Origin: Jeotgalibacillus haloalkalitolerans
Lineage (GTDB): Bacteria; Bacillota; Bacilli; Bacillales; Jeotgalibacillaceae
Assembly (NCBI RefSeq): GCF_034427455.1
Contig: NZ_JAXQNN010000001.1
Coordinates: 1-64,000, forward strand
DNA: 64,000 nucleotides
Direction: 5' to 3'
Part shown: piece after piece, positions 29,315 to 40,021 of the stretch
Layout: each line of letters opens with the position of its first letter
How positions within the stretch are numbered: the first letter of the stretch is position 1
The notes under the pieces: model-generated
What the model was told of the DNA's origin: nothing
Seen by the model: the letters and a program-made list of their open reading frames with translations, nothing else
The model's database searches: none
Position numbers and translations under genes: made by a program

Positions 29315-29343
29315 TTGTCCAAAAGATCTCACTATGCTATAAT
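29315..29343 (+). promoter_or_regulatory. rpsF operon promoter
   Basis: TTGTCC (29315-29320), a 17-bp spacer, and a perfect TATAAT (29338-29343), about 87 bp upstream of rpsF. Confidence 0.8.
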
Positions 29344-29377
29344 ATATCCTTGTGAGTAATAGAAATTTTTTATTATT

Positions 29378-29419
29378 CCTTGTCTCCTGACAGCAGGAGG
29401 CCGCATAGACCATAAGGAG
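29378..29419 (+). promoter_or_regulatory. candidate S6:S18 autoregulatory leader
   Basis: Between promoter and rpsF, CCTT (29378) can pair with AAGG (end of the element), enclosing a hairpin CTCCTG-ACAG-CAGGAG and an unpaired GCCGCATAGACC. A CCG in an internal loop beside a hairpin is the hallmark of the S6:S18 leader motif, where the S6-S18 complex represses its own mRNA. The outer helix overlaps the Shine-Dalgarno AAGGAGG, which fits translational control. Confidence 0.6.
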
Positions 29420-29429
29420 GTGAAAACCG

Positions 29430-29720
29430 ATGAGAAAGTACGAAATCATGTACATTGTCCGTCCAGACGTTGATGAGGATCAGAAAAAAGCTGTAACTGA
29501 GCGTTTTGAAGAAATCCTTACTTCAAACGGAGCGGAGATCATCGAGTCAAAAGAGTGGGGTAAGCGTCGTTTCGCTTATGAAATCAACGATTACCGCGAA
29601 GGATTCTACCAGATCGTTAAGTTGAACTCAGGTTCTGAGGCTATCAACGAATTCGACCGTCTGGCTAAGATCAGCGATGATATCGTTCGCCACATGACAA
29701 TCCGCGAAGAAGAAAACTAA
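29430..29720 (+). CDS. rpsF: 30S ribosomal protein S6
   Basis: 96-residue S6 protein ([20 protein letters not shown], later [19 protein letters not shown]). Binds 16S rRNA with S18 in the central domain. First gene of the rpsF-ssb-rpsR operon, with a leader that probably allows autoregulation by S6:S18. Confidence 0.98.
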   Translation: MRKYEIMYIVRPDVDEDQKKAVTERFEEILTSNGAEIIESKEWGKRRFAYEINDYREGFYQIVKLNSGSEAINEFDRLAKISDDIVRHMTIREEEN

Positions 29721-29786
29721 TCTCTAAATATAAGTTCCTTGCAATAGCAGATACCTGCTTGCGCAAAAATAAAGGAGTTGGTTCTG

Positions 29787-30302
29787 ATGATGAATCGAGT
29801 CGTATTAGTCGGTCGATTAACGAAGGATCCGGACTTGCGCTATACGCCAAGCGGTGTAGCAGTTGCAACATTTACACTCGCTGTTAATCGTGCTTTCACG
29901 AACCAGCAGGGAGACCGTGAAGCGGATTTTATTAACTGTGTGGTATGGAGACGTCCAGCTGAAAACGTGGCAAACTTCCTTAAAAAGGGAAGCCTTGCAG
30001 GCGTTGACGGACGTATTCAGACACGAAGCTATGACAACCAGGAAGGCAAACGCGTGTATGTCACTGAAGTGAATGCAGAAAGTGTTCAATTCCTGGAGCC
30101 GAAGAACGCTTCAGGCGGCCAGTCCGGCGGCGGAAGCTACGGAGGCAATCAGGGGTATCAGGACAATAATAACTTCGGTCAGAATCAACCGCGTGAAAAC
30201 CAAAGCAACCAGAATAACCAGAACTACACAAGAGTGGACAAGGACCCATTCTCAAATGACGGTCAGCCGATCGACATTTCAGATGATGATCTGCCATTCT
30301 AA
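29787..30302 (+). CDS. ssb: single-stranded DNA-binding protein SsbA
   Basis: 171-residue SSB. OB fold at residues 1-105 ([40 protein letters not shown]), then a flexible Gly/Asn/Gln-rich linker (about 110-155) and the acidic tip DISDDDLPF that recruits replication and repair proteins. Start placed at ATG 29787 after AAAGGAG, matching B. subtilis [11 protein letters not shown]. The S6/S18 context makes this the essential SsbA rather than a competence SsbB. Confidence 0.97.
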   Translation: MMNRVVLVGRLTKDPDLRYTPSGVAVATFTLAVNRAFTNQQGDREADFINCVVWRRPAENVANFLKKGSLAGVDGRIQTRSYDNQEGKRVYVTEVNAESVQFLEPKNASGGQSGGGSYGGNQGYQDNNNFGQNQPRENQSNQNNQNYTRVDKDPFSNDGQPIDISDDDLPF

Positions 30303-30347
30303 GAGGTGTAGAACCATAAAATCTTAAACAAGAAGGAGGGGAATCCC

Positions 30348-30584
30348 ATGGCAGGAGGACGCAGAGGCGGTCGTCGTCGTAAGAAGGTGTGTTACTTTAC
30401 TTCAAACGGTATTACACACATCGACTATAAAGACGTAGATCTACTAAGAAAGTTTATCTCTGAGCGTGGAAAAATTCTTCCACGTCGTGTAACTGGCACA
30501 AGCGCTAAGTATCAGCGCAGACTGACAGTTGCTGTTAAGCGCGCACGTACAATGGCGCTACTACCATTCGTTTCAGGCGAATAA
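30348..30584 (+). CDS. rpsR: 30S ribosomal protein S18
   Basis: 78-residue basic protein ([44 protein letters not shown]). Partner of S6 on 16S rRNA. Third gene of the operon, preceded by AGAAGGAGGG. Confidence 0.98.
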   Translation: MAGGRRGGRRRKKVCYFTSNGITHIDYKDVDLLRKFISERGKILPRRVTGTSAKYQRRLTVAVKRARTMALLPFVSGE

Positions 30585-30590
30585 TAGCAA

Positions 30591-30629
30591 AAAGCTGCCG
30601 TCTCTTCGTGAGACAGGCAGCTTTTTTCA
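30591..30629 (+). terminator. rpsF-ssb-rpsR operon terminator
   Basis: The stem AAAGCTGCC/GGCAGCTTT with an inner GTCTC/GAGAC extension is followed by TTTTTT. Confidence 0.9.
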
Positions 30630-30815
30630 TTTTCCTCTCTATAGCCACTACTTTTAACCTACTAAATGTATAATGTCCGAAATTTCTCTCTTTTACCATG
30701 ACATTTGAACTAAAAATTTTCGCACTCACCTATTCACTTTTTCGTATATGAACCGATGTATATGTATGAGGCAATGAACGCCTGAATATAAAAAGATCAG
30801 CATGAGGTGAACAGG

Positions 30816-32834
30816 GTGAAACTGAAATCTATTAAGACAAAATTAATCATGACAACATCGCTGGTATTGATCGCAGCATTTGCGGTTTTACTGAGCTTAA
30901 CGGGATGGCAGTTGCATGACCGTACGCAGGAAAATGTTCTGCAGCAGGCTGAAGGAATAGCAGGAGAGCTGAATAACTCTGCTGAGACCTTCCTTGATCA
31001 GTATGGACGCAGCATTGAGCAGATCGCTTCAACAACGACTGCACTTCAGTATGCTGAAGCAGCACTTGAAGATGGCGATGCAGCTGCGACAAATGAACTG
31101 GAACAGCTGCTTGAGGAATATTTAACAATTTATTCAGATCCATCTTCTATTTATGTAGCGGCGGATAACGGCTCGCTGCTTATTTCTCCGTTTGTCGATT
31201 TACCGGCAGACTTTGATGCAACAACGCGTGACTGGTATCAGCAGGCATCAGCAGCACCTGATACGGTCATCTGGAGTGAGCCATACATAGACGAAGCAAC
31301 GGGGGAGTACGTGATTACGGCTGCAAAAGCCATGCAGAGCGGCTCGCAGCTTGTCGGGGTTGTAGGTGTAGACGTTAAGCTTGGGGACCTGACCACAAAG
31401 CTTGGTGAAACGCAGATTGGCTATAATGGTTATCCATTTGTATTATCAGGTGAAGGTGTCGCGCTTGTGCACCCGACACTTCAAAGTGAAAATCTGATGG
31501 AATATGGTTTTATTCAGGAGATTTTTGCTGACGAGAACGAAACAGGAAGCGTGGAATACGAACTGGACGGCGCTGATAAGCTGATGGTCTATTCAACTGC
31601 GGAAAATACAGGCTGGAAAATCGGTGTCGCATTTGACCAGTCGGATATTGCAGCGGAATCAATCTCTATTTTGACGCTGTTATTAATCATTGGTGTTGTC
31701 ACACTGGTGATTGCAGCCGTGATTATGTCACTTGTAGCAGGCAGGTTCTCAAAACCGATCGTCGCGTTGAGTCATTCTGTGCGTGAAGTGGCAAATGGGG
31801 ACCTTAGTACGCGCGCAAATGTGAAATCTGATGATGAGATTGGCGAGCTTGGTACCCAATTCAACATGATGGTCGATCATATGAATGAGATCTTAACAAC
31901 GGTCAAATCATCTGTTGAAGAGGTGCGCGGATCTGCTGAGGGCTTAAGTGCTGTAGCAGAGGAGACAAATGCTTCAAGTGAGCAGGTGGCAAGTGCAGTG
32001 GGTGACATTGCTGATGGTGCGACCCAGTCTGCAGAGGAAGCAGATGAAGCGAACCGTCAGTCACAGACACTTGGTGAAAAGATCAATGCGATTTCTGAGC
32101 AGTCTAAGCAGATGTCTGAAGTGGCAAGTGAAGCGGGCAGTGTGAATGCGAGCGGTATCAGTCAGATGAAGCAGCTGAAGGAATACCATACGTCTTCTAC
32201 AGAATTTATTCAGTCAATGGAATCTGTGATTCAGGATCTTGAGACGAAAGTTCAGACGATTGAAAGCGTCATGGCCACCATCACAGAGATTTCCTCTCAG
32301 ACGAACCTGCTGGCACTTAACGCTTCAATTGAGGCGGCGCGTGCAGGTGAGCATGGTAAAGGGTTCGCAGTGGTTGCTGATGAGGTCAGAAAGCTTGCAG
32401 AGCAGTCAGTGCGTGCAACGGATGAAGTGAAGCAGACGATTGCAGATATCCAGGGCAGCTCAAAGCGTGCGGTCAGTGAAATGGGGCGCACAAAAGAGAA
32501 CTTTGATCATCAGTCAATCGTTGTTGAACAGACCAATGATATTTTTGACCAGATGTCTGATTTTATGGGCACGATGGAAACGTCTATTCTTGCTGTTTAC
32601 CGTGAAATTCAGGACGTATCAGCAAGCAAGGAAGCAGTCACGCGTGTCATTCAGGAAATGGCTGCGATGGCTGAAGAAACAGCCGCATCATGCGAAGAGG
32701 TGGCAGCTTCAACGGATGAGCAGGTCAGAGCCATTCAGACCGTTACTGAATCTGCAGAGCGGTTAAGTGAGCTGAGCGATGACCTGCAGCAGGCAGTCAA
32801 CCGCTTCAGGCTTGATGAACAAAAAGAAGCTTAA
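30816..32834 (+). CDS. methyl-accepting chemotaxis protein with dCache sensor
   Basis: 672-residue chemoreceptor. Transmembrane helix 1 at about residues 10-30, extracellular double-Cache (dCache_1) sensor at about 35-275 ([36 protein letters not shown]), helix 2 at about 280-305, HAMP at about 305-360, then a long signalling coiled coil. The tip [20 protein letters not shown], followed by [14 protein letters not shown], binds CheA/CheW. Ligand unknown; dCache receptors often bind amino acids or organic acids. Start placed at GTG 30816, 5 bp after AGGTGA; GTG 30807 is the alternative. It sits as a single-gene unit between rpsR and yybS, and implies a motile host. Confidence 0.93.
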   Translation: MKLKSIKTKLIMTTSLVLIAAFAVLLSLTGWQLHDRTQENVLQQAEGIAGELNNSAETFLDQYGRSIEQIASTTTALQYAEAALEDGDAAATNELEQLLEEYLTIYSDPSSIYVAADNGSLLISPFVDLPADFDATTRDWYQQASAAPDTVIWSEPYIDEATGEYVITAAKAMQSGSQLVGVVGVDVKLGDLTTKLGETQIGYNGYPFVLSGEGVALVHPTLQSENLMEYGFIQEIFADENETGSVEYELDGADKLMVYSTAENTGWKIGVAFDQSDIAAESISILTLLLIIGVVTLVIAAVIMSLVAGRFSKPIVALSHSVREVANGDLSTRANVKSDDEIGELGTQFNMMVDHMNEILTTVKSSVEEVRGSAEGLSAVAEETNASSEQVASAVGDIADGATQSAEEADEANRQSQTLGEKINAISEQSKQMSEVASEAGSVNASGISQMKQLKEYHTSSTEFIQSMESVIQDLETKVQTIESVMATITEISSQTNLLALNASIEAARAGEHGKGFAVVADEVRKLAEQSVRATDEVKQTIADIQGSSKRAVSEMGRTKENFDHQSIVVEQTNDIFDQMSDFMGTMETSILAVYREIQDVSASKEAVTRVIQEMAAMAEETAASCEEVAASTDEQVRAIQTVTESAERLSELSDDLQQAVNRFRLDEQKEA

Positions 32835-32840
32835 ACACGA

Positions 32841-32874
32841 ATCCTCCGGGTCTATTTGACCTGGGGGATTTTTA
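32841..32874 (+). terminator. terminator of the chemoreceptor gene
   Basis: The stem ATCCTCCGGGTC/GACCTGGGGGAT (with mismatches) is followed by TTTTTATATTT. Confidence 0.65.
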
Positions 32875-33008
32875 TATTTATCAAACCGGTGAACGGAACA
32901 GGCGGTTAATTCAATACAAAAAGAGGCTGCGGGTTGAAGGAGAGCAGTATGACAGATAAAATGAGTAGATGGATATAGTGGTTGAATGAGAAAAATAGAG
33001 GTGTATGA

Positions 33009-33947
33009 ATGAACAATACAAATACGTTAAAGCTGACTGAAGGCGCAATGATGACTGCTTTTTTTGCCGTGTTATTACTGATCACGGTGTATGTGCCGTT
33101 TATTTCAATCGCGTCAGCTTTCTTTTTACTGCTGCCATTTTTACTATACAGCGTGAAATATTCGATTCGCGCTTCACTTGTGATGCTTGCTGCGTCAATT
33201 GGTGTCGCTGCCATTGTTGGCGGACCGATCTCGATCCCGGTTGCGATTTTATACGGAACAACCGGTGTGATGATGGGCTGGCTGGTCCAGCAGGGTAAAA
33301 GCAAATTTATGATTTTTATGATTTCAACGCTTGTGTTTGTTGTAAATATCGTGGTTCAATATTTATTTTCGATTCTGCTTCTTGGCATTAATATGATCGA
33401 TGAGTTTATTACATTAATGGATGACTCCCTGGAGCAGGCGATCGCTGTCTATACGGCTGCAGGCATTGATACAGGTGATGTACAGGAGCAGTTTGCACAA
33501 ATTATGCTGGCTTTTGAAACGCTGCTGCCATCATTAATTATCATGTCTTCAGCATTGCTGATCTGGATCATGATGATTATCAACTTCCCGCTCGTTAAGC
33601 GGATTGCGAAAAAGGATATGCCTAAATTCGATGCATTCCGCAACCTGTCGCTGCCTAAAAACGTGATCTGGTACTACCTGATTATCCTGCTGACAGCACT
33701 CATTGCAACGCCTGAGCAGGGCACAATGTTTGCGTACGCTTTAATCAATCTGCAGTTTGGATTTGAACTGCTGATGATCCTGCAGGGTCTGGCTTTCATC
33801 CATTTCTACGGCCATTTAAAGGGATGGAACAGGGGGCTTCTGGTGATTTTGACCATTTTAGGCGTATTGATCAATCCATTGACGCGAATTTTAGGTATAA
33901 TAGACTTAGGTTTTGATTTAAGAAAACGGATCACTGAAAAGAAGTAG
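33009..33947 (+). CDS. yybS: YybS family membrane protein (DUF2232)
   Basis: 312-residue polytopic membrane protein with about eight helices. It starts LTEGAMMTAFFAVLLLITVYVPFI, contains AALLIWIMMIINFPLVKRIAKK-type segments, and matches DUF2232. Function unknown; it is nearly always upstream of gdpP and rplI in Bacilli, as here (78-bp gap to gdpP). Confidence 0.92.
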   Translation: MNNTNTLKLTEGAMMTAFFAVLLLITVYVPFISIASAFFLLLPFLLYSVKYSIRASLVMLAASIGVAAIVGGPISIPVAILYGTTGVMMGWLVQQGKSKFMIFMISTLVFVVNIVVQYLFSILLLGINMIDEFITLMDDSLEQAIAVYTAAGIDTGDVQEQFAQIMLAFETLLPSLIIMSSALLIWIMMIINFPLVKRIAKKDMPKFDAFRNLSLPKNVIWYYLIILLTALIATPEQGTMFAYALINLQFGFELLMILQGLAFIHFYGHLKGWNRGLLVILTILGVLINPLTRILGIIDLGFDLRKRITEKK

Positions 33948-34025
33948 ACGCACATTCTTTTTGGTGGATGGATAAGATAGAGCATATATCATGCAAACGG
34001 GTGAACCGTTTTGGGAGCTGAAGGC

Positions 34026-36005
34026 ATGCCAACATATTTTCAACACCGGATTTTACGCCGGCTGCTGCTTGGGCTTACAGTGATTGTCTTTTTAATTGCG
34101 GCGGTATTATTTCTATATAACTGGATGTTCGCGGTCGGTACGCTGATTCTGGCAGTGCCTGTATTGTGGTTCGCTTTTGTCTTTGAAAAGCGTTTCTTCA
34201 ATGACACTGAAGAATATATCTCCACCCTTTCCTACAGGGTTAAAAGGGTCGGGGAAGAAGCGCTGATGGAAATGCCGGTTGGAATCCTGCTGTATAATGA
34301 CGATTTTTACGTTGAGTGGGCGAATCCGTATTTAACGGCTTTCATTGAAGACGGCACGATGATCGGCCGCTCTTTATATGATGTGGCGGACGTACTTGTA
34401 CCGGTGATCAAAAAAGAAGGCAGCATTGAAGAGACGGTCTCCTGGCAGGGACGGATTTTCCGTATCATCCATAAGCAGGATGAAAAGCTGCTGTACTTTT
34501 TTGATGTCACAGAGCAGTCAGAAGTCGAAGAGCAGTATGAAGCAGACCGGACCGTGATCTCGGTCATCTTTTTAGATAACTATGATGAACTGACGCAGGG
34601 GATGGATGACTCTGCGCGCAGTAATATTAACAGTGCGGTGACCACGCTGCTGAACCAGTGGGCGATGGAGCACGATATTTATGTGAAAAGGGTCTCATCT
34701 GACCGTTTCCTTGCCGTCATGAATGAACGTATTTTACGTGAACTGGAGTATGAAAAATTCACTATCCTGGATTCAATCCGTGAGATGACGTCTAAGCAGA
34801 ATGTGCCGCTGACGCTCAGTATAGGGATTGGATCAGGCGCTGAGACGCTTCCTGAGCTCGGTCGTCAGGCGCAGTCGAGTCTTGACCTTGCCCTGGGCCG
34901 CGGTGGCGATCAGGTGGTCATTAATCAGGCAAACGGGAAAGTAAAGTTTTACGGCGGGAAGACCAATCCGATGGAAAAGCGTACGCGTGTACGTGCGCGC
35001 GTGATCTCCCATGCACTGCGTGAACTGATTGTCAGCAGTGATAAAGTCATTGTGATGGGTCATAAGCGTCCGGATATGGATGCAGTCGGAGCGGCAATCG
35101 GCGTCAGAAAGATTGCACAGATGAATCAGCGTGAAGGCTTTGTTGCACTGAATTTCACAGAGATCGACAGCGGGGTAAACCGTCTGATTGATGAGATAAA
35201 GACCAAGCCGGATTTATTCTCGCATATCATTACGCCTGAAGAGGCACTTGATATGGTGACAGACGATACACTGCTGGTGATTGTCGATACGCACAAGCCG
35301 AGTCTTGTCATTGAAGAAAAGCTGTTAAATAAAGCGGAAAAAGTGGTAGTCATTGACCACCACCGCCGCGGAGAAGAGTTTATTGAGAACCCGCTCCTTG
35401 TTTATATGGAGCCTTATGCTTCTTCAACGGCAGAGCTTGTCACTGAACTGCTTGATTATCAGCCGAAAACAGAGAAAATCACAATGCTTGAAGCCACTGC
35501 GCTTCTTGCTGGTATAATAGTGGATACAAAAAGCTTCACGATGCGTACGGGTTCCCGGACGTTTGATGCGGCATCATATCTCAGAACGCTTGGAGCGGAT
35601 ACCGTACTCGTTCAGCAGTTCTTAAGAGAAGACGTGACGACCTATGTAGAGCGGGCGCGCCTTGTGGAGACGGTCACCTTTTACAAGCATGGCATGGCCA
35701 TTGCCTTTGGTGAGGATGAACGCGTACACGATTCGGTGATTATTGCCCAGGCAGCTGATACGCTGCTCCAAATGGAAGACGTGGCTGCTTCATTTGTCGT
35801 TGCTTTCCGTGATGAAGGTGTCGTCGGCATCAGTGCCCGTTCACTCGGCACAGTCAACGTGCAGCTGATCATGGAAAAACTGAATGGCGGAGGTCACCTG
35901 ACCAATGCAGCCACCCAGCTCCGGGACGTTACGATTGATGAAGCTGTAGAACAGTTGAAGCAGGCAATCAATGAACACATCGAAGGAGGAACTGAAGAAT
36001 CATGA
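34026..36005 (+). CDS. gdpP: cyclic-di-AMP phosphodiesterase GdpP
   Basis: 659 residues, the same length as B. subtilis GdpP. Two N-terminal helices (about 8-50), a PAS domain (about 80-165), a degenerate GGDEF domain (about 175-300) and a DHH/DHHA1 catalytic module: [35 protein letters not shown] and [11 protein letters not shown]. It hydrolyses c-di-AMP and so affects potassium and osmotic balance and beta-lactam tolerance. Start ATG 34026 chosen by alignment; an upstream TTG (34011) is possible. Overlaps rplI by 4 bp. Confidence 0.96.
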   Translation: MPTYFQHRILRRLLLGLTVIVFLIAAVLFLYNWMFAVGTLILAVPVLWFAFVFEKRFFNDTEEYISTLSYRVKRVGEEALMEMPVGILLYNDDFYVEWANPYLTAFIEDGTMIGRSLYDVADVLVPVIKKEGSIEETVSWQGRIFRIIHKQDEKLLYFFDVTEQSEVEEQYEADRTVISVIFLDNYDELTQGMDDSARSNINSAVTTLLNQWAMEHDIYVKRVSSDRFLAVMNERILRELEYEKFTILDSIREMTSKQNVPLTLSIGIGSGAETLPELGRQAQSSLDLALGRGGDQVVINQANGKVKFYGGKTNPMEKRTRVRARVISHALRELIVSSDKVIVMGHKRPDMDAVGAAIGVRKIAQMNQREGFVALNFTEIDSGVNRLIDEIKTKPDLFSHIITPEEALDMVTDDTLLVIVDTHKPSLVIEEKLLNKAEKVVVIDHHRRGEEFIENPLLVYMEPYASSTAELVTELLDYQPKTEKITMLEATALLAGIIVDTKSFTMRTGSRTFDAASYLRTLGADTVLVQQFLREDVTTYVERARLVETVTFYKHGMAIAFGEDERVHDSVIIAQAADTLLQMEDVAASFVVAFRDEGVVGISARSLGTVNVQLIMEKLNGGGHLTNAATQLRDVTIDEAVEQLKQAINEHIEGGTEES

Positions 36006-36448
36006 AAGTAATTTTCCTACAGGACGTTAAAGGTAAAGGTAAAAAAGGCGAAGTGAAAAATGTTGCAGACGGATATGCGCACAACTATCTACTGAAAAAT
36101 AATCTGGCTGCTGAAGCAAACGCAGGAAATGTCAGCCAGCTGAATGCTCAAAAGAAAAAGAAGGAGCAGGAAGCGCAGCAGGTGCTTGAAGAAGCAAAGC
36201 AGCTGAAGGCGAAAATGGAGGAGCTGACGGTTGAACTGACAGCGAAATCCGGTGAAGACGGCCGTCTGTTCGGCTCAGTTACATCAAAACAGATTGCTGA
36301 AGAACTGAAAAAAACGCACGGCATCAAAGTCGATAAGCGTAAAATCGAACTCAGCGATGCAATCCGTTCACTCGGTTACACAAACGTACCGGTGAAAATT
36401 CATAACGAAGTAACTGCGACTGTAAAGGTTCACGTAACTGAGGAATAA
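36002..36448 (+). CDS. rplI: 50S ribosomal protein L9
   Basis: 148-residue L9 ([30 protein letters not shown]) with a long central helix (about 45-75) joining two globular domains. Overlaps gdpP and is translated from an ATG preceded by GAAGGAGG inside gdpP. Confidence 0.98.
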   Translation: MKVIFLQDVKGKGKKGEVKNVADGYAHNYLLKNNLAAEANAGNVSQLNAQKKKKEQEAQQVLEEAKQLKAKMEELTVELTAKSGEDGRLFGSVTSKQIAEELKKTHGIKVDKRKIELSDAIRSLGYTNVPVKIHNEVTATVKVHVTEE

Positions 36449-36599
36449 TTTAGGGTCTTCTGAAACCAAACGCATCCATGATATACTGAAACTATCAAAA
36501 TGGATCAAATAGAGACAAATAAAAGTGCCGGGACTGTGCGAATTTCCTGAGGGAAGCATAGTGCCGGCATTTTATACAGCAACACAGGAGGGATCCGAC

Positions 36600-37964
36600 G
36601 TGAATGAACAGTATGCGGACCGAATGCCGCCGCAAAATATAGAAGCCGAGCAGGCCGTGCTTGGCGCCATCTTTTTAGAACCTCAGTCACTGATATCTGC
36701 GCAGGAAGTCCTCATGCCCGAAGATTTTTACCGCAGTGCCCACCAGCGTATTTTTGACGTCATGATCAGCTTGAGTGATAAAGGAAAAGCGATTGACCTC
36801 GTCACAGTTACAGAAGAGCTTGCAGCCATGAAAGAGCTTGAAGACGTTGGCGGCATCTCCTATTTAACAGACCTTGCAGGCTTTGTACCGACTGCAGCCA
36901 ACCTTGAATATTACGCGCATATCGTTGAAGAAAAAGCGCTTTTACGAAGACTGATCCGCACAGCGACCACAATCGCACAGGACGGCTATGCGCGTGAGGA
37001 TGAAGTTGAAAACCTTTTAGCTGAAGCCGAGCGTAACATCATGGAAGTCGCGAACCGTAAAAACACAAGTGCCTTCCACTCTATGAAGGACGTGCTCGTG
37101 CGGACCTATGATAATATCGAGATGCTTAACAGCACGCAGGGGGATATTACAGGAATTGCGACAGGCTTTAATGAGCTTGACCGCATGACAGCAGGCTTCC
37201 AGCGGAACGATCTGATCATCGTGGCAGCCCGTCCATCAGTTGGTAAGACCGCATTTGCTCTGAATATTGCACAAAACGTTGCCACCAAAACCGGTGAAAA
37301 CGTTGCGATCTTCAGTCTTGAGATGGGCGCCGAGCAGCTTGTTATGCGTATGCTCTGTGCTGAAGGCAATATCAACGCCCAGAACCTGCGTACAGGTGCA
37401 CTCACAGATGAGGATTGGCGCAAGCTGACCATGGCGATGGGAAGTCTGTCAAACGCCGGTATCTATATTGATGACACGCCTGGTGTACGTGTACAGGATA
37501 TCCGCGCAAAGTGCCGCCGTCTGAAGCAGGAACACGGACTCGGTATGATTCTGATTGACTACATGCAGCTGATCCACGGTACCGGAAAACCCGGCGAGAA
37601 CCGTCAGCAGGAAGTATCTGAAATTTCCCGTTCCCTGAAAGGACTCGCGCGTGAGCTTGAAGTGCCGGTTATTGCACTGTCTCAGCTGTCACGTGGTGTT
37701 GAATCCCGTCAGGACAAGCGTCCGATGATGTCTGACTTACGTGAATCAGGAAGTATTGAGCAGGATGCCGATATCGTTGCCTTCCTTTACCGTGATGACT
37801 ATTACGATAAAGAAAGTGAAAACCAGAATACGATTGAAATCATTATTGCCAAGCAGCGTAACGGCCCGGTTGGTACGGTATCACTTGCCTTTATTAAAGA
37901 ATATAACAAATTCGTTAACCTCGAGCGGCGACTTGACGATCCGAGTATGCCGCCTGGTGCGTAA
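36600..37964 (+). CDS. dnaC: replicative DNA helicase DnaC (DnaB type)
   Basis: 454-residue hexameric helicase, equal in length to B. subtilis DnaC. The N-terminal collar (about 1-150) begins RMPPQNIEAEQAVLGAIFLEP; the RecA-like domain has Walker A ARPSVGKTAFALN (about 205-217), Walker B MILIDYMQL, and RESGSIEQDADIVAFLYR. Start is GTG 36600 after CAGGAGGGA; the frame extends upstream to 36525 without conservation. Named dnaB in most other bacteria. Confidence 0.97.
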   Translation: MNEQYADRMPPQNIEAEQAVLGAIFLEPQSLISAQEVLMPEDFYRSAHQRIFDVMISLSDKGKAIDLVTVTEELAAMKELEDVGGISYLTDLAGFVPTAANLEYYAHIVEEKALLRRLIRTATTIAQDGYAREDEVENLLAEAERNIMEVANRKNTSAFHSMKDVLVRTYDNIEMLNSTQGDITGIATGFNELDRMTAGFQRNDLIIVAARPSVGKTAFALNIAQNVATKTGENVAIFSLEMGAEQLVMRMLCAEGNINAQNLRTGALTDEDWRKLTMAMGSLSNAGIYIDDTPGVRVQDIRAKCRRLKQEHGLGMILIDYMQLIHGTGKPGENRQQEVSEISRSLKGLARELEVPVIALSQLSRGVESRQDKRPMMSDLRESGSIEQDADIVAFLYRDDYYDKESENQNTIEIIIAKQRNGPVGTVSLAFIKEYNKFVNLERRLDDPSMPPGA

Positions 37965-37990
37965 AGCCTCCTTTATGGGGGCTTTTTTAG
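37965..37990 (+). terminator. dnaC terminator
   Basis: The stem AGCCTCC/GGGGGCT (one G-U pair) with a short loop is followed by TTTTTTAG. Confidence 0.8.
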
Positions 37991-38005
37991 TTTGTGGCTG
38001 GATGC

Positions 38006-38330
38006 GTCGAGTGCTGTATGTTTGCTGTTGAGTGACATGTTTTGCCGGTTGAGGTAGCGATACACCCGGGTTGAGTGCACAGTATTGCGCGTTGAGTGTC
38101 GTGATAGCCGGATTGACTGCAGCATTCCGCCACTCGGACGTTGCATCCGCTTAAAGCACCAGCCCCTCTTCATGCCTTTAAGAAACCAGAAGCCTGTTAC
38201 CTAAGTGCATCAAGTGCCGGACTGAGAGACAGAGGTAGCAATGACAACTGATCTCTTGTAGCCATTTTCACTGAACTTGTAGCGATACACCCGGGTTTCT
38301 GTAACTTTTCACCCTAAACGTGTAGCAATC
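38006..38330. repeat. paired 21-bp-period arrays (type D), six units on the left
   Basis: Left units with G(T/C)(T/C)GAG cores start at 38006, 38027, 38048, 38070, 38091 and 38112: six units, spacing 21 except one 22. A central segment (ATGCCTTTAAG ... GCATCAAG, about 38172-38211) matches the hairpin of the 22956-23190 array but is less perfect. Right units with TGTAGC-type cores begin near 38256, 38277, 38300 and 38321 in the other sense. TAGCGATACACCCGGG occurs once on each side. It fills most of the 559-bp dnaC-purA gap. Confidence 0.65.
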
Positions 38331-38401
38331 GCGCCCAAATGCTGTCACATTCCCGCAAATCCGCACCACACCCGCCAGTAAACCTTTTCAATGATCGAAA
38401 T

Positions 38402-38443
38402 AAACGAATATAAATTCCTATTTAACCAAAAATGTTCGTCTTT
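38402..38443. promoter_or_regulatory. candidate PurR operator (two inverted PurBoxes)
   Basis: AAACGAATAT (from 38402) and ATGTTCGTCTTT (from 38432) put CGAA and TTCG cores in inverted orientation directly upstream of the purA promoter, the layout used by PurR in Bacillus purine genes. The first box is weaker than the consensus with CCGAAC. Confidence 0.55.
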
Positions 38444-38446
38444 ACA

Positions 38447-38475
38447 TTGACTGACCCTCTAATGACTGGTAAACT
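38447..38475 (+). promoter_or_regulatory. purA promoter
   Basis: TTGACT (38447-38452), a 17-bp spacer and TAAACT (38470-38475), 48 bp upstream of purA and adjacent to the PurBox-like pair. Confidence 0.65.
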
Positions 38476-38523
38476 GTTCTTGTTTGATAAAAAGGGTGTA
38501 ACAGCCTGACGGAGGTGCGTTCC

Positions 38524-39819
38524 ATGTCTTCAGTAGTTGTCGTAGGAACTCAATGGGGAGATGAAGGAAAGGGTAAGATCACTGACTTTCTCTCAGAACA
38601 TGCAGAAGTAATTGCACGCTATCAGGGCGGTAATAATGCAGGTCATACAATTAAATTTGATGGTGAAACATATAAGCTGCATCTTATTCCATCAGGGATC
38701 TTTTATAAAGATAAAATCTCTGTGATCGGTAATGGAATGGTTGTAGATCCAAAAGCGCTTGTGAAGGAGCTTAAGTATCTTCATGACCGCGGTGTCAGCA
38801 CAGAAAATCTGCGTATCAGCAACCGTGCACACGTGATTCTTCCTTACCACTTAAAGCTTGATGAAGTGGAAGAAGATCGCAAAGGTGCAAACAAAATCGG
38901 TACAACGAAAAAAGGAATCGGTCCTGCCTACATGGATAAAGCAGCGCGTGCCGGTATCCGTATTGCTGACCTTTTAGATAAAGAGTCATTTAAAGAAAAG
39001 CTTGAACACAACCTTGCTGAAAAGAATCGTATGCTTGAGCGCTTCTATGAAGTGGAAGGCTTTACGATGGAAGATATTTTCGAAGAATACTATGAATATG
39101 GTCAGCAGATCGCGAAATATGTATGCGATACATCTGTTGTATTGAATGATGCACTTGATGAAGCGCGCCGCGTGCTTTTTGAAGGAGCACAGGGTGTTAT
39201 GCTTGATATTGATCAGGGTACATACCCATTTGTTACATCTTCAAATCCGGTAGCGGGTGGCGTTACAATCGGTTCAGGTGTTGGTCCGACAAAAATCGGT
39301 CACGTTGTAGGTGTATCTAAAGCTTATACAACACGTGTCGGTGATGGTCCGTTCCCAACTGAACTGCATGATGAAATCGGCAGCCAGATCCGTGAAGTCG
39401 GCCGTGAATATGGTACAACGACAGGACGTGCGCGCCGCGTCGGCTGGTTCGACAGCGTTGTTGTACGTCACGCACGCCGCGTAAGTGGACTGACAGACCT
39501 TTCACTGAACTCAATTGATGTATTAACAGGCATCAAAACGCTGAAAATCTGTACATCTTACCGCCTTGGTGATGAGATCATTACAGAATATCCGGCAAAC
39601 CTTCGCACACTTGCGAAATGTGAGCCGATCTATGAAGAGCTTCCAGGCTGGGACGAAGACATCACAGGCGTCCGCTCACTTGATGAGCTTCCTGAAAATG
39701 CACGTCACTACCTTGAGCGCGTCTCACAACTGACAGGCATCCCGCTATCAATCTTCTCAGTAGGACCTGACCGTACACAGACAAATGTTGTGAAAAGTGT
39801 GTGGAGAGTAGAGAAATAA
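38524..39819 (+). CDS. purA: adenylosuccinate synthetase
   Basis: 431-residue GTP-dependent enzyme joining IMP and aspartate, the first committed step to AMP. N-terminal P-loop [16 protein letters not shown], substrate motifs GNNAGHT and [17 protein letters not shown], and C-terminal GVGPDRTQT-like [12 protein letters not shown]. Start ATG 38524 after GACGGAGG. As in B. subtilis it stands alone, likely under PurR control. Confidence 0.98.
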   Translation: MSSVVVVGTQWGDEGKGKITDFLSEHAEVIARYQGGNNAGHTIKFDGETYKLHLIPSGIFYKDKISVIGNGMVVDPKALVKELKYLHDRGVSTENLRISNRAHVILPYHLKLDEVEEDRKGANKIGTTKKGIGPAYMDKAARAGIRIADLLDKESFKEKLEHNLAEKNRMLERFYEVEGFTMEDIFEEYYEYGQQIAKYVCDTSVVLNDALDEARRVLFEGAQGVMLDIDQGTYPFVTSSNPVAGGVTIGSGVGPTKIGHVVGVSKAYTTRVGDGPFPTELHDEIGSQIREVGREYGTTTGRARRVGWFDSVVVRHARRVSGLTDLSLNSIDVLTGIKTLKICTSYRLGDEIITEYPANLRTLAKCEPIYEELPGWDEDITGVRSLDELPENARHYLERVSQLTGIPLSIFSVGPDRTQTNVVKSVWRVEK

Positions 39820-39823
39820 GAAA

Positions 39824-39975
39824 AGCGTAAGGCGCTCGTTCAGCTCCGACAGGCATAAGATGCGCAGCGAGAAAAGGGTGAACTTTCCCTTTTTCGCTGT
39901 GTAGCTTATGACCCGAGGAGCTAGCGCCTGGAGCTGGATCAAAAGAAAAGTGGAAGCAGGCGTTCAGCCTCAAAA
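39824..39975. repeat. dispersed intergenic repeat, third family (copy 1)
   Basis: About 120 bp with GCGCTCGTTCAGCTCCGACA, GCATAAGATGCGC, CTTATGACCCGAGGAGCTAG and CGCCTGGAGCTGGATC; the outer segments are complementary (GGCGCT/AGCGCC, CAGCTCC/GGAGCT), so it folds into a long imperfect hairpin. It is followed by AAAAGTGGAAGCAGGCGTTC, the phrase that begins the copy at 55919. A fragment is at 40920. Confidence 0.75.
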
Positions 39976-39982
39976 CTGATAT

Positions 39983-40020
39983 AAAAAGGGTATCTGCCAT
40001 CAACGGCAGATACCCTTTTT
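39983..40020. terminator. bidirectional terminator between purA and the STAS gene
   Basis: A perfect 16-bp stem AAAAAGGGTATCTGCC/GGCAGATACCCTTTTT separates the convergent genes and has A and T runs on both sides. Confidence 0.95.
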
Positions 40021-40021
40021 G

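Noticed and set aside
34540-34950. Active GGDEF cyclase domain in GdpP
   Set aside because: The GGDEF motif is not conserved; this degenerate domain is normal for the family.
36525-36599. N-terminal extension of DnaC
   Set aside because: The extension is not conserved, and GTG 36600 has a strong ribosome site and gives the exact family length.
38058-38071. Further Noc-binding sites at other CCCGGG occurrences (for example 23207, 38066, 38291, 52943)
   Set aside because: The flanking bases do not match ATTT/AAAT.
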